Below the pieces are notes generated by a model that was given only the letters and a program-made list of their open reading frames with translations, was not told the origin of the DNA and did no database searches. A DNA stretch of 9,545 bases, taken from positions 1 through 9,545 of the forward strand of contig JABEUT010000094.1 of the NCBI GenBank assembly GCA_013044305.1, in the 5' to 3' direction. This DNA comes from Bacteroidia bacterium (GTDB lineage Bacteria; Bacteroidota; Bacteroidia; JABEUT01). Made by a program: the position numbers and the translations under genes. Below are positions 1 to 6,182 of the stretch, piece by piece (position 1 is the stretch's first letter; the number at the start of each line of letters is the position of its first letter).

Positions 1-266
1 CATCTCCGGTATTTGTCGGCGGCGGCTAGTTTCCGGTTCTTCTTTACCTGTTCGCTAAGTCTGTTTATTATTTTGGCTGTGGTGGCGGTGCCTACGTCGG
101 CGGCTATCAGTGTTTCTTCAATGTCATCCAGAACGGTTTCGTCAATTACGGTTTTGCCCGTAATGGCGCGTGCTATTTTTGTAAAAAAACTCTCTTTGGT
201 TTTGCGTAAGCCCAGGTCCAGTCCTTCACTATTCTTTTTGCCCGAAAAAAAACCCCCGAAGTTCAT
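1..266 (-). CDS. ftsY: FtsY, signal recognition particle receptor (N-terminal part, cut by window edge)
   Basis: FtsY is the SRP receptor GTPase: it docks ribosome-SRP complexes at the inner membrane and hands nascent membrane proteins to SecYEG. Only the first 88 codons lie in the window; the gene continues past base 1, so the GTPase (G) domain is not seen. The visible part fits the FtsY N domain (four-helix bundle): residues 19-28 read GLRKTKESFF, the usual 'GL.KTR..F' start, and residues 41-59 (IDETVLDDIEETLIAADVG) match the 'iDe..ldelEe.Li.aDvG' helix motif. There is no long acidic A domain, as is common outside enterobacteria. The ATG at 266-264 directly precedes the N domain and no upstream start fits better. 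It is the last visible gene of a bL28-bL33-DUF4295-FtsY run, an order I know from many Bacteroidota, and probably shares the rpmB promoter. Identity rests on the N domain and context. Confidence 0.93.
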   Translation of the reverse strand, partial: MNFGGFFSGKKNSEGLDLGLRKTKESFFTKIARAITGKTVIDETVLDDIEETLIAADVGTATTAKIINRLSEQVKKNRKLAAADKYRR

Positions 267-314
267 ATAAACCGATTACGGCCGGATTCCGGCAGCTAAA
301 CAACACGGGCAGAC

Positions 315-470
315 TTATTTCTGCGTGAGGAAATCCTTCACGTGTTCCTTATTAACTATTTCTTCCTTGAAAGCGTATGAACCGGTCTTAGCCGATTTCA
401 CCATTTTTATAACCTTTACAAATTCTTTGCCTTTACCGGTTTTAAAGGTTGCCACTGTTTTTTTTGCCAT
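315..470 (-). CDS. DUF4295 family small basic protein, probable Bacteroidota ribosome-associated protein
   Basis: This is a 51-residue, lysine-rich protein beginning MAKKTVATFKTGKGKEF and continuing with VIKMVKSAKTGSYAFKEE. It matches the DUF4295 pattern (MAKK-VAT-KTG ... KVIKMVKS-KTG-Y-FKEE ... VKDF). The family is restricted to Bacteroidota and is almost always found between rpmG and ftsY, exactly as here: 79 bases after rpmG and 48 bases before ftsY. Size, basic charge and position among large-subunit protein genes suggest a ribosomal role. I recall that the Flavobacterium johnsoniae 70S structure revealed an extra large-subunit protein named bL38; this family fits the size and context, but I am not certain the two are the same. 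There is no signal peptide or membrane segment. The gene is complete, with an ATG start and a TAA stop. Confidence 0.9.
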   Translation of the reverse strand: MAKKTVATFKTGKGKEFVKVIKMVKSAKTGSYAFKEEIVNKEHVKDFLTQK

Positions 471-549
471 GACGTGTATTAATTATGAGTTCTGTTGCTG
501 AAATTACGGCAATAAGTAAAGAATGTAATTCAACATCGGAATAGGTTAC

Positions 550-735
550 TTACTTAATTTCCTTGTGCAGGGTCATTTTTTTAAGAACCGGATTGTACTT
601 TTTCAGCTCCATGCGTTCCGGTGTGTTTTTTTTGTTTTTGGTGGTAATATAACGTGAGGTGCCCGGTAAGCCGCTGGCTTTATGCTCGGTGCATTCCAGT
701 ATTACCTGTATCCTGTTTCCTCTTTTTCTTGCCAT
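550..735 (-). CDS. rpmG: 50S ribosomal protein bL33
   Basis: This 61-residue protein is bL33, a component of the large ribosomal subunit near the E site. Diagnostic segments are VILECTEHK (residues 11-19), [20 protein letters not shown] and the C-terminal KMTLHKEIK. Zinc-binding bL33 carries two CxxC pairs. Here the first pair is reduced to Cys15-Thr-Glu-His18 and the second is absent (YNPVLKK), so this is a zinc-independent form. The extra SGLPGTSR segment after ECTEHK is, from memory, usual for Bacteroidota bL33. The gene lies 58 bases downstream of rpmB and 79 bases upstream of the DUF4295 gene on the same strand, with no visible promoter of its own, so it is probably co-transcribed from the rpmB promoter. 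The ATG start is followed by the standard MARKRGNR N-terminus. Confidence 0.97.
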   Translation of the reverse strand: MARKRGNRIQVILECTEHKASGLPGTSRYITTKNKKNTPERMELKKYNPVLKKMTLHKEIK

Positions 736-793
736 AATTTTTTATTTAGTAATTCTAATAAGCAATCTGCGGTGCATCACTTATATCACTCCG

Positions 794-1030
794 TTATTTC
801 AGAAAGCCCTTTTTCCTGGCTTCCTGTATGCAGGTGTAAATACCCCTGCGGTTAATTATTTTCAGACCGTGTGCAGACACCCGGAGCGTGATCCACTTTT
901 TTTCTTCAGGAATAAAAAAGCGTTTATCCTGCAAATTCGGGTTGAACCTCCGTTTGGTCTTGATATTTGAGTGCGAAACAGAGTTTCCCACAATCGCTTT
1001 TTTTCCGGTAATCTGACAAATTCTTGACAT
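794..1030 (-). CDS. rpmB: 50S ribosomal protein bL28
   Basis: bL28 is a large-subunit protein needed for 70S assembly. The 78-residue product starts MSRICQITGKK and carries the family signature VGNSVSHSNIKTKRRF, then LQDKRFFIPEEKKWITLRVS and a basic C-terminus. It has only one cysteine, so it is the zinc-free E. coli-like type. I chose the ATG at 1030 because it gives the canonical MSR-CQ-TGK start. An in-frame ATG 24 bases further upstream (1054) would add MHPLKTGY, which the family lacks, and it overlaps the probable promoter. The sequence CAGGAT just before the ATG is a weak ribosome-binding candidate. It is the first gene of the ribosomal protein-FtsY operon and is divergent from the C10 protease gene. 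Confidence 0.97.
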   Translation of the reverse strand: MSRICQITGKKAIVGNSVSHSNIKTKRRFNPNLQDKRFFIPEEKKWITLRVSAHGLKIINRRGIYTCIQEARKKGFLK

Positions 1031-1051
1031 ATATCCTGTTTTTAAGGGGTG

Positions 1052-1059
1052 CAAATATA
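1052..1059 (-). promoter_or_regulatory. Probable -7 box of the rpmB operon promoter
   Basis: On the minus strand this reads TATATTTG, an exact match to the Bacteroidota primary-sigma -7 consensus TAnnTTTG. It lies 21 bases upstream of the rpmB ATG, so the leader would be very short (roughly 15 bases). No clean TTTG -33 box is found at the expected spacing, so the call rests on the -7 box and its position before a ribosomal operon. Confidence 0.5.
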
Positions 1060-1349
1060 GGAAAAATTAATAATTAACTCCCGGTACGGTATAAATAATA
1101 ATAAATCTTATCAATAATAAAGGGGGAATAGAAAGTATATGTTACTTAAATACAGTTATTTACATCAAAAATAGGTATAACCGGCAATTATTTTGAAGAT
1201 AGAGACAACCCCAGTCTTATATCTCAAGCATCTTATGCCGATATTATATTGCATTGCCGGACTTTGAGAGCTTTTGTAGCAAAATGCAATAATACCGTTC
1301 TTGTTTCAGATGGTCTTTAGCCAAATTCAGGATTTTGTTAAGAATTTTA

Positions 1350-1381
1350 TTTGGTTCTTAAGTATTTGATTCATATCTTTG
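1350..1381 (+). promoter_or_regulatory. Probable promoter of the C10 protease gene
   Basis: A TTTG at 1350-1353 is followed, 20 bases later, by TATCTTTG at 1374-1381. This is a good match to the Bacteroidota layout (-33 TTTG/TTG, 17-23 base spacer, -7 TAnnTTTG). Transcription would begin a few bases after 1381, giving a leader of roughly 30-35 bases before the ATG at 1421. No strong Shine-Dalgarno sequence precedes that ATG (ACATTACAAG), as is common in this phylum. Confidence 0.6.
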
Positions 1382-1420
1382 TATTAAATTAACGATAGCA
1401 ATATCTTAAAACATTACAAG

Positions 1421-3724
1421 ATGAAAACATTTACATGCTTATTGGCTATTCTGCTTGGCGCAAATCAATTACAGGCAGTTGTTGTAAGTCCTGCCTTAGC
1501 ACAAAAAGTTGCAACCAACTTTTATGCGCAGAATTTTTCGGCCCCACAGCCTGATCTTACAATTGCCTATACCGAGAGGGACCCAGTCAGCGGTGCTGCG
1601 GTATATTACGTATTCAACGTTGACCGGAACCGAGGTTTTGTTATTGTTTCGGCCGACGATGCAGCAATGCCTATAATAGGGTATAATGATAAAGGCAGCT
1701 ATACAAACCCGGCGCCCGGCACCAATACCAATTTTGTTTACTGGATGCAGGAACGCAAACAGGAAATAATAGCCATACGCAATCAAAACCTGCCGGCAAG
1801 CAGCGAAATTCATGATCTCTGGACTTCATATTCCAACAATGTTGTTCCCAACAACACACATAGGGTAAGCAGGGTAATGGGCTCGTTTCCGTCCAATACC
1901 TTTCACCTTGTAAACAGTATATGGAATCAGTCGCCATACTATAATGCGTGGTGCCCCGGTGGTTCGGTAACCGGTTGCGTGTCTACAGCCATGTCGCAAA
2001 TCATGTGGTACTGGAGCTACCCGTCGCACGGGTTGTTCCACAGCGCCTACCTGTGCATACCCCCGTTTTATAAGAACAACTATGGCCTGTTATCGGCCGA
2101 CTACGACACATCCAATTATAACTGGGCTGCCATGCCCCGCGAGGTGAACAGCCCTAACAACATGGTTGCGAAACTGTGCTATGATGCCGGCGTGAGCGTG
2201 GGCATGGATTATGACCCCAGCGGCAGCGGTTCCGAAGTGCTTACCAACGATGCCATTGGCGCCCACTGGCCCGATACAGCCTGTGCACAGAGGTCGTATG
2301 TAAAATTTTTTGGATTTAATGCCGCAACCATATCAGGCAAGTATCAATCAAGTTACAGCCTTTCGAGCTGGGAATCATTATTGGAAAATGAACTGAATAA
2401 TAACCGTCCGATACAGTATGTTGGCACCGACCCCGTTAACGGAGGCCATACCTGGGTATGCGACGGCTACAATTCCACGCCCGATTTTCACATGAACTGG
2501 GGCTGGGACAGCGCCTACGACGGGTGGTATAGCGTTAGCTCGCTCAATCCGGGTCCTTTTAACTTCAGCCAGAACCACGAGGCGCTTATAGGCATTGAGC
2601 CACCGCCTGTGAAAGCCTGGTTTACGGCTTCGCCCCTTACATCCTGCTCGGCTCCGCTTACCGTTAACTTTACCGACAAGAGTATGATACCATCTCCGGC
2701 AAGCCCCATAACAGGCTGGAAATGGACCTTCACGGGCGGCAGTCCTTCATCCTCAAACCTGCAAAACCCGTCCATCACCTACAACTCACCGGGCTCATAC
2801 AGTGTGAAGCTGAAGATTACGAACAGCCTCGGCTCCGACTCGGTTACTTTCGCCAATTATGTGGTGGTAGGCAGCCCCTCTGTACCGCCCCTTGCACAAG
2901 GATTCGAAAGCCAGCCTTTTGCGCCAAGCGGGTGGTATGTGGTAAACAACCCTAATTTGCTTGCATGGTGGTCGTGGGGCACTCCCGGAGGCTACGGCAG
3001 CAGCGCCCACAGCATACACTTTGATAACTGCGCCAACGGAATGCTGGGGGAATACGACCAGATTTACACACCCATTTATAATTTTACTTCCATTGCCAAG
3101 CCAGAACTTTATTTCGATGTAGCTTACGCGCCGTACGACGTTAGTTCATCGCCACCCGAAAGCGATACCCTGGTAGTATATTACTCCACCAATTGCGGGG
3201 CAAGCTGGAATCAGATATACAGCAAGGGCGGATTAACTCTTGCAACAACAGGTGGGAAAGATATAAAGAACGGAGGTGCCCATACGGATGCGCAGGGCTG
3301 TTTTTACCCGCTCAACAACAACTGGCGGACCGATACCATTCATATACCTGCCATAGCAGGCGCACCGGCGGTTATGTTTTCATTCGAAAACAGGTCGGGT
3401 AACGGAAGCACTTTGTTTATTGACAACGTGAATATACCCGGTTTGCCTCTTAACGTAGCCGATGCCGTTGAGCAACGAGAAGTAACGGTTTACCCCAACC
3501 CGAGTAATGGAAACTTCAGGATAGGTTTTAGCGGGCAGACTGAAAACTGGTACGACCTTACCGTTTACAATATGCTGGGGCAGCAGGTGATGCACCAATT
3601 GCTGCAAAACGTTACCGGAGGCTCTGTTTACTCCGTGAATATGCCGGCGGTTGCCAAAGGTGTATATTCACTGCTGTTAAAGAACGACAGGGAGCAGATA
3701 GTAAAACAAATCACTGTTTTATAA
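1421..3724 (+). CDS. Secreted C10 (streptopain-type) cysteine protease with PKD and T9SS sorting domains
   Basis: This 767-residue protein is predicted to be an extracellular papain-fold protease. Residues 1-19 form a Sec signal peptide (cleavage near LQA-V). Residues about 20-120 resemble the inhibitory Spi-type prodomain (GFVIVSADDAAMPIIGY at 72-88). Residues about 155-395 are the peptidase C10 domain: catalytic Cys186 lies in VTGCVSTAMSQ, catalytic His343 in GGHTWVCDGY, and the downstream MNWGW...DGWY segment (358-370) is also characteristic. A PKD domain follows (about 399-484: WKWTFTGGSPSSSNLQNP, GSYSVKL). Residues 493-672 resemble a jelly-roll, choice-of-anchor-J or MAM-like module, starting GFES and ending LFIDNVNI. 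Residues 688-767 are a type IX sorting domain (VYPNPSNGNF, YNMLGQQV, KGVYSLLL), so the protein should be exported through T9SS and either attached to the surface or released. It has its own promoter and terminator and looks monocistronic. The substrate is unknown; nutritional proteolysis is as likely as virulence. Confidence 0.93.
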   Translation: MKTFTCLLAILLGANQLQAVVVSPALAQKVATNFYAQNFSAPQPDLTIAYTERDPVSGAAVYYVFNVDRNRGFVIVSADDAAMPIIGYNDKGSYTNPAPGTNTNFVYWMQERKQEIIAIRNQNLPASSEIHDLWTSYSNNVVPNNTHRVSRVMGSFPSNTFHLVNSIWNQSPYYNAWCPGGSVTGCVSTAMSQIMWYWSYPSHGLFHSAYLCIPPFYKNNYGLLSADYDTSNYNWAAMPREVNSPNNMVAKLCYDAGVSVGMDYDPSGSGSEVLTNDAIGAHWPDTACAQRSYVKFFGFNAATISGKYQSSYSLSSWESLLENELNNNRPIQYVGTDPVNGGHTWVCDGYNSTPDFHMNWGWDSAYDGWYSVSSLNPGPFNFSQNHEALIGIEPPPVKAWFTASPLTSCSAPLTVNFTDKSMIPSPASPITGWKWTFTGGSPSSSNLQNPSITYNSPGSYSVKLKITNSLGSDSVTFANYVVVGSPSVPPLAQGFESQPFAPSGWYVVNNPNLLAWWSWGTPGGYGSSAHSIHFDNCANGMLGEYDQIYTPIYNFTSIAKPELYFDVAYAPYDVSSSPPESDTLVVYYSTNCGASWNQIYSKGGLTLATTGGKDIKNGGAHTDAQGCFYPLNNNWRTDTIHIPAIAGAPAVMFSFENRSGNGSTLFIDNVNIPGLPLNVADAVEQREVTVYPNPSNGNFRIGFSGQTENWYDLTVYNMLGQQVMHQLLQNVTGGSVYSVNMPAVAKGVYSLLLKNDREQIVKQITVL

Positions 3725-3748
3725 GTTTGAGTTTTTGTAAAGTTTAAT

Positions 3749-3774
3749 GCCCTGGCTGCAAGCCGGGGCTTTTT
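3749..3774 (+). terminator. Rho-independent terminator of the C10 protease gene
   Basis: A nine-base-pair stem, GCCCTGGCT (3749-3757) with AGCCGGGGC (3761-3769), contains one G-U pair and closes a three-base loop. It is followed directly by TTTTT (3770-3774). It lies 25 bases after the protease stop codon and separates that gene from the convergent SiaB-like gene. Confidence 0.85.
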
Positions 3775-3903
3775 ATTTAGTTTATTTTGCCCTGGGAGGA
3801 TTTACTGCAAGCAAGGTCAATTCAGGCAGAAAGCAGATAGAATTTCATTCTAAATACGCTATTTAGTTCTTCATCTTTTTCTGTCATTACTTACCCGCAA
3901 TTT

Positions 3904-4989
3904 CTACAGGTTTATTTTTAGGGTAAAGAATGTGCCCGGCTCACTTGATTTGTCGAAGTCATAAGTGAAATCCATCGACGAATTTCTTGCTTTTTCGAGC
4001 AAACCGAGACCTGAATTCCCTTCGGGTGTAATTTCAGGCACTGCCATTCTTTGTTTATAAAGACTCATTACGTCTTCCATTTTCATATTCTTGAGCGAGC
4101 CGAGGATATTCATCATGCCATCCACCTTACTTTCTTCCACAAAGTTGCCTCCTTCGATAACGAGCCTTCCCTGACGGTTGGATATTGAAAAGATTCCTGA
4201 TTTGCCTCCATTTATAACTTTGGCGTGGTTCAGTATGTTCTGTATTACCTCAATAAATGTAATCAGGCCTTTCTTTTCACTAACGGCAATCTCTTTTTCA
4301 CCCAAAATGTTCACATCCATCATTTGTATGAGCGGTGCCACAATCTCCCTGGAAAATTCACCTTTGAACAGCATAAGGATATTGTCCTGCAAAAGGGCTT
4401 CGTAGAATTTCAACTCGTTCTCGAGCCCGTCACTTACCCTTGCCACAGGAAGCGTTTCGCCCGGGTGCCGTAATTCCAGGGCCAGAAAGAACTCCGCCAT
4501 GACGGCATCCTTTTCCCTAAAATTGAATTTGAGAGGCAAGCTCGATTTCCTTGCCATTTCTATCAGACCCAATCCGGCTCCGCCTTTGGCAGAAAGACCT
4601 TCGGTGCCTGTTAATACTTCGTGGTGCAGGCTTTTCAGGGCTCCTGTATCAAGCGAGTTGATGTGGGTTATTTTTTCTTTCAGGCCGGCTATATGTTCTT
4701 TCCGTATCAGGTTGGAGGTGCAAAGCACAACGCCGTTGTCGTGCACGCCGAGGTGAAAGAAGTCGCGGTGACCGCTAAGATTAACCCCATCTTCTCTGTG
4801 CCTGATAGTATTCTGGAAACACTCTGCGATCAAAAAGCAGGTGCGGTTCGATATTTTCCCGAGTTGGCTGGAGTTTTTAAGATACGACTCGCTTAAACTG
4901 GTAAATTTATCGGTAATACCGTCGCTTATCGGGCCTAAATAGGACAGTGAGATTTTGTCTTCCTCTAACTGTTTGAATAAATTATTCAC
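3904..4989 (-). CDS. Tandem SiaB-like (DUF6272) protein, possible partner-switch kinase
   Basis: This 361-residue cytoplasmic protein has no signal peptide or membrane segment and contains two copies of a SiaB-like ATPase-fold domain. Copy 1 (about 1-172) has an N-box-like AECFQNTIRH (Glu56, Asn60), HDNG (83-86) and KGGAGLGLIEMARKSS (135-150). Copy 2 (about 190-361) has IEVIQNILNH (Glu247, Asn251), EGGN (279-282) and GNSGLGLLEKARNSS (324-338). SiaB of Pseudomonas is a single-domain kinase of about 180 residues that phosphorylates the STAS-like SiaC, countered by the PP2C phosphatase SiaA. By analogy this protein may bind ATP and phosphorylate or sequester a partner, but neither partner is encoded here. 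The start is GTG (4989-4987): an in-frame stop lies three codons upstream, the next in-frame ATG is deep inside the protein, and NNLFKQLEEDKISLSYLG fits the family N-terminus. It is convergent with the protease gene. Family assignment is fairly sure; activity is inference. Confidence 0.82.
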   Translation of the reverse strand: MNNLFKQLEEDKISLSYLGPISDGITDKFTSLSESYLKNSSQLGKISNRTCFLIAECFQNTIRHREDGVNLSGHRDFFHLGVHDNGVVLCTSNLIRKEHIAGLKEKITHINSLDTGALKSLHHEVLTGTEGLSAKGGAGLGLIEMARKSSLPLKFNFREKDAVMAEFFLALELRHPGETLPVARVSDGLENELKFYEALLQDNILMLFKGEFSREIVAPLIQMMDVNILGEKEIAVSEKKGLITFIEVIQNILNHAKVINGGKSGIFSISNRQGRLVIEGGNFVEESKVDGMMNILGSLKNMKMEDVMSLYKQRMAVPEITPEGNSGLGLLEKARNSSMDFTYDFDKSSEPGTFFTLKINL

Positions 4990-5195
4990 AGGTATTTAGT
5001 TTTCGAATTAAAACAGCATCAGTCACATCCATTTATCCTAAATACGAGGCGAATGTAAAAAATAATTTACAATGGAGTAAAAAAATAATCTTTTTTGTTT
5101 CAAAGGTTTGTTTCAGCAATTCGATTTTAAGCCGGCGTAAATTCTTCCAGACACCGGTTACTTGTCCATTCCATAGGGGCAGCCTCTGCTGAACA

Positions 5196-6134
5196 TTAAA
5201 AATACAAAATATGAAATTTGAACTTACCCCTGCTGAACTCCAGGGCCGGAAAGGGTACTTTTATAAATGATATGGCGCCGAGAAATGTGTGAAAAGGCGA
5301 CGAACTGAATGGTATCTTGGCCAGGTTCACATCAAGCGAACAAAGGAATTTACGGTAGCGGTCAAAACAAATTTCCTGTCCGGTGGAGTCGTACATCACG
5401 GGGTTGGTTACGGCCCCGGTCATGCCTTCGGCCCCATAGCCGAAATCCATGCAAAGCCAGCCCGGCACCTTGTTGCCTTTGGGAAGAAACGAGGAGATGG
5501 CAAAGGCTAACCAGTATGTTTGTCCGTTGTAATCCTTAATGAATTCCTGCCATATATTTTCGCCCAGTTCGTTGGGGCGGTATTGCCTGTATTGGGTGGG
5601 ATGGAACGATATTTTCATCATAACGGGCTGTCCGTTGGCCAAAGCCTGTTCCGACAGAAAGAGGCCTGCGCCAATCGTGTTGGCAGCCATATCGCCCGGC
5701 GAAAAGCCCCATTGAGCCGAAAAGCCGTCGAACACCTCAATATTGGTCTGGTATGCCATACCCAGCCCCGCTGCGTAATTGTTGCACTGGGGCTGCCGTA
5801 CACCGCTCCATAGGTACAGGGCGGCAGTAATGCGGCTTATGGTGTAGGCGGTAAGTATATGTCCCAGCTTATCCATTTGCTGCCATTCGTTATTATCATT
5901 GAAAAAGTGAAACGGCGAGTGGGCATAATTCTTGTACCAGAGCACGTTAAGTCCAATCATGGATCCTGCATATAAAAAGGCCTGCGCCCCAACCAATGGT
6001 ACCAGGCGGCTGTTGTCGGGCACGGGCGAAGGGGTAAAGAATCCGGTATTGCCCTGTGCCCGGCAACATTGCGCTGAAACGCAGTACAGGAATACCGCAA
6101 GAATAAATTTTCGAAAAAAACCGGAAAGTTTCAA
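5196..6134 (-). CDS. DUF2279 family envelope protein
   Basis: This is a 312-residue exported protein, counted from the preferred start. Its core matches DUF2279 (YfiM-like predicted periplasmic proteins): DKLGH followed by a helix (ITAALYLW), AAGLGMAYQTNIEVFDGFSA, then WGFSPGDMAANTIGAG. The charged residues in DKLGH, IEVFDGFS and SPGD lie within hydrophobic helices and are the family hallmark; their role is unknown. A signal peptide is present (MKLSGFFRK, then ILAVFLYCVSA, likely cleavage near CRAQ-G). The cysteines do not form a good lipobox. The start is uncertain because no ATG precedes the signal peptide. TTG at 6134 gives a compact signal peptide. TTG at 6155 would add seven residues but sits inside the predicted -7 promoter box (6153-6160), so I prefer 6134. 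The gene is divergent from the lysine-rich peptide gene. The family is fairly sure; the function is unknown. Confidence 0.82.
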   Translation of the reverse strand: MKLSGFFRKFILAVFLYCVSAQCCRAQGNTGFFTPSPVPDNSRLVPLVGAQAFLYAGSMIGLNVLWYKNYAHSPFHFFNDNNEWQQMDKLGHILTAYTISRITAALYLWSGVRQPQCNNYAAGLGMAYQTNIEVFDGFSAQWGFSPGDMAANTIGAGLFLSEQALANGQPVMMKISFHPTQYRQYRPNELGENIWQEFIKDYNGQTYWLAFAISSFLPKGNKVPGWLCMDFGYGAEGMTGAVTNPVMYDSTGQEICFDRYRKFLCSLDVNLAKIPFSSSPFHTFLGAISFIKVPFPALEFSRGKFKFHILYF

Positions 6135-6142
6135 TTTTTTTA

Positions 6143-6150
6143 TACTTTTG
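6143..6150 (+). promoter_or_regulatory. Probable -7 box for the lysine-rich peptide gene
   Basis: TACTTTTG matches the TAnnTTTG consensus and would start a transcript near 6157, leaving a leader of about 25 bases before the ATG at 6182. No TTG -33 box is evident at 17-23 bases upstream. The box lies two bases from the opposing box at 6153-6160. Confidence 0.42.
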
Positions 6151-6152
6151 TG

Positions 6153-6182
6153 CAAAATTAACCAACAAACAACATCACAAAA
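6153..6182 (-). promoter_or_regulatory. Probable promoter of the DUF2279 gene
   Basis: On the minus strand TTTTG (6182-6178) is followed after 17 bases by TAATTTTG (6160-6153), matching the Bacteroidota -33/-7 pattern with an acceptable spacer. The -33 box touches the first base of the start codon of the divergent peptide gene. The transcript would start near 6146, downstream of the TTG at 6155, which supports the TTG at 6134 as the translation start. Confidence 0.5.

Larger units (their letters stand above)
1031..1420. other. Non-coding spacer between divergent rpmB operon and C10 protease gene
   Basis: This 390-base AT-rich stretch holds no credible gene on either strand. It contains the rpmB promoter box at its left end and the protease promoter at its right end. 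In the middle are a 9-base perfect inverted repeat, TATTGCATT (1247-1255) and AATGCAATA (1283-1291), and an 8-base one, CCGGCAAT (1181-1188) and ATTGCCGG (1253-1260). Neither has terminator features. They may be chance in AT-rich DNA or sites for a regulator. The protease transcript would have a leader of about 30-35 bases, so most of this stretch is untranscribed or belongs to something I do not recognise. Confidence 0.6.

Noticed and set aside
1031..1054. Eight-residue N-terminal extension of bL28 (MHPLKTGY)
   Set aside because: bL28 proteins start at MSR-CQ-TGK. The extension overlaps the predicted -7 box, so it would lie at or before the transcript start.
1281..1420. Possible small RNA gene before the protease
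   Set aside because: There is no internal promoter-terminator pair; the only promoter-like element leads straight into the protease gene.
5132..5157. Stem-loop CCGGCGT / ACACCGG between the DUF2279 and SiaB-like genes as a terminator
   Set aside because: The stem is only seven pairs with a G-U, the loop is 12 bases, and no T run follows on either strand.
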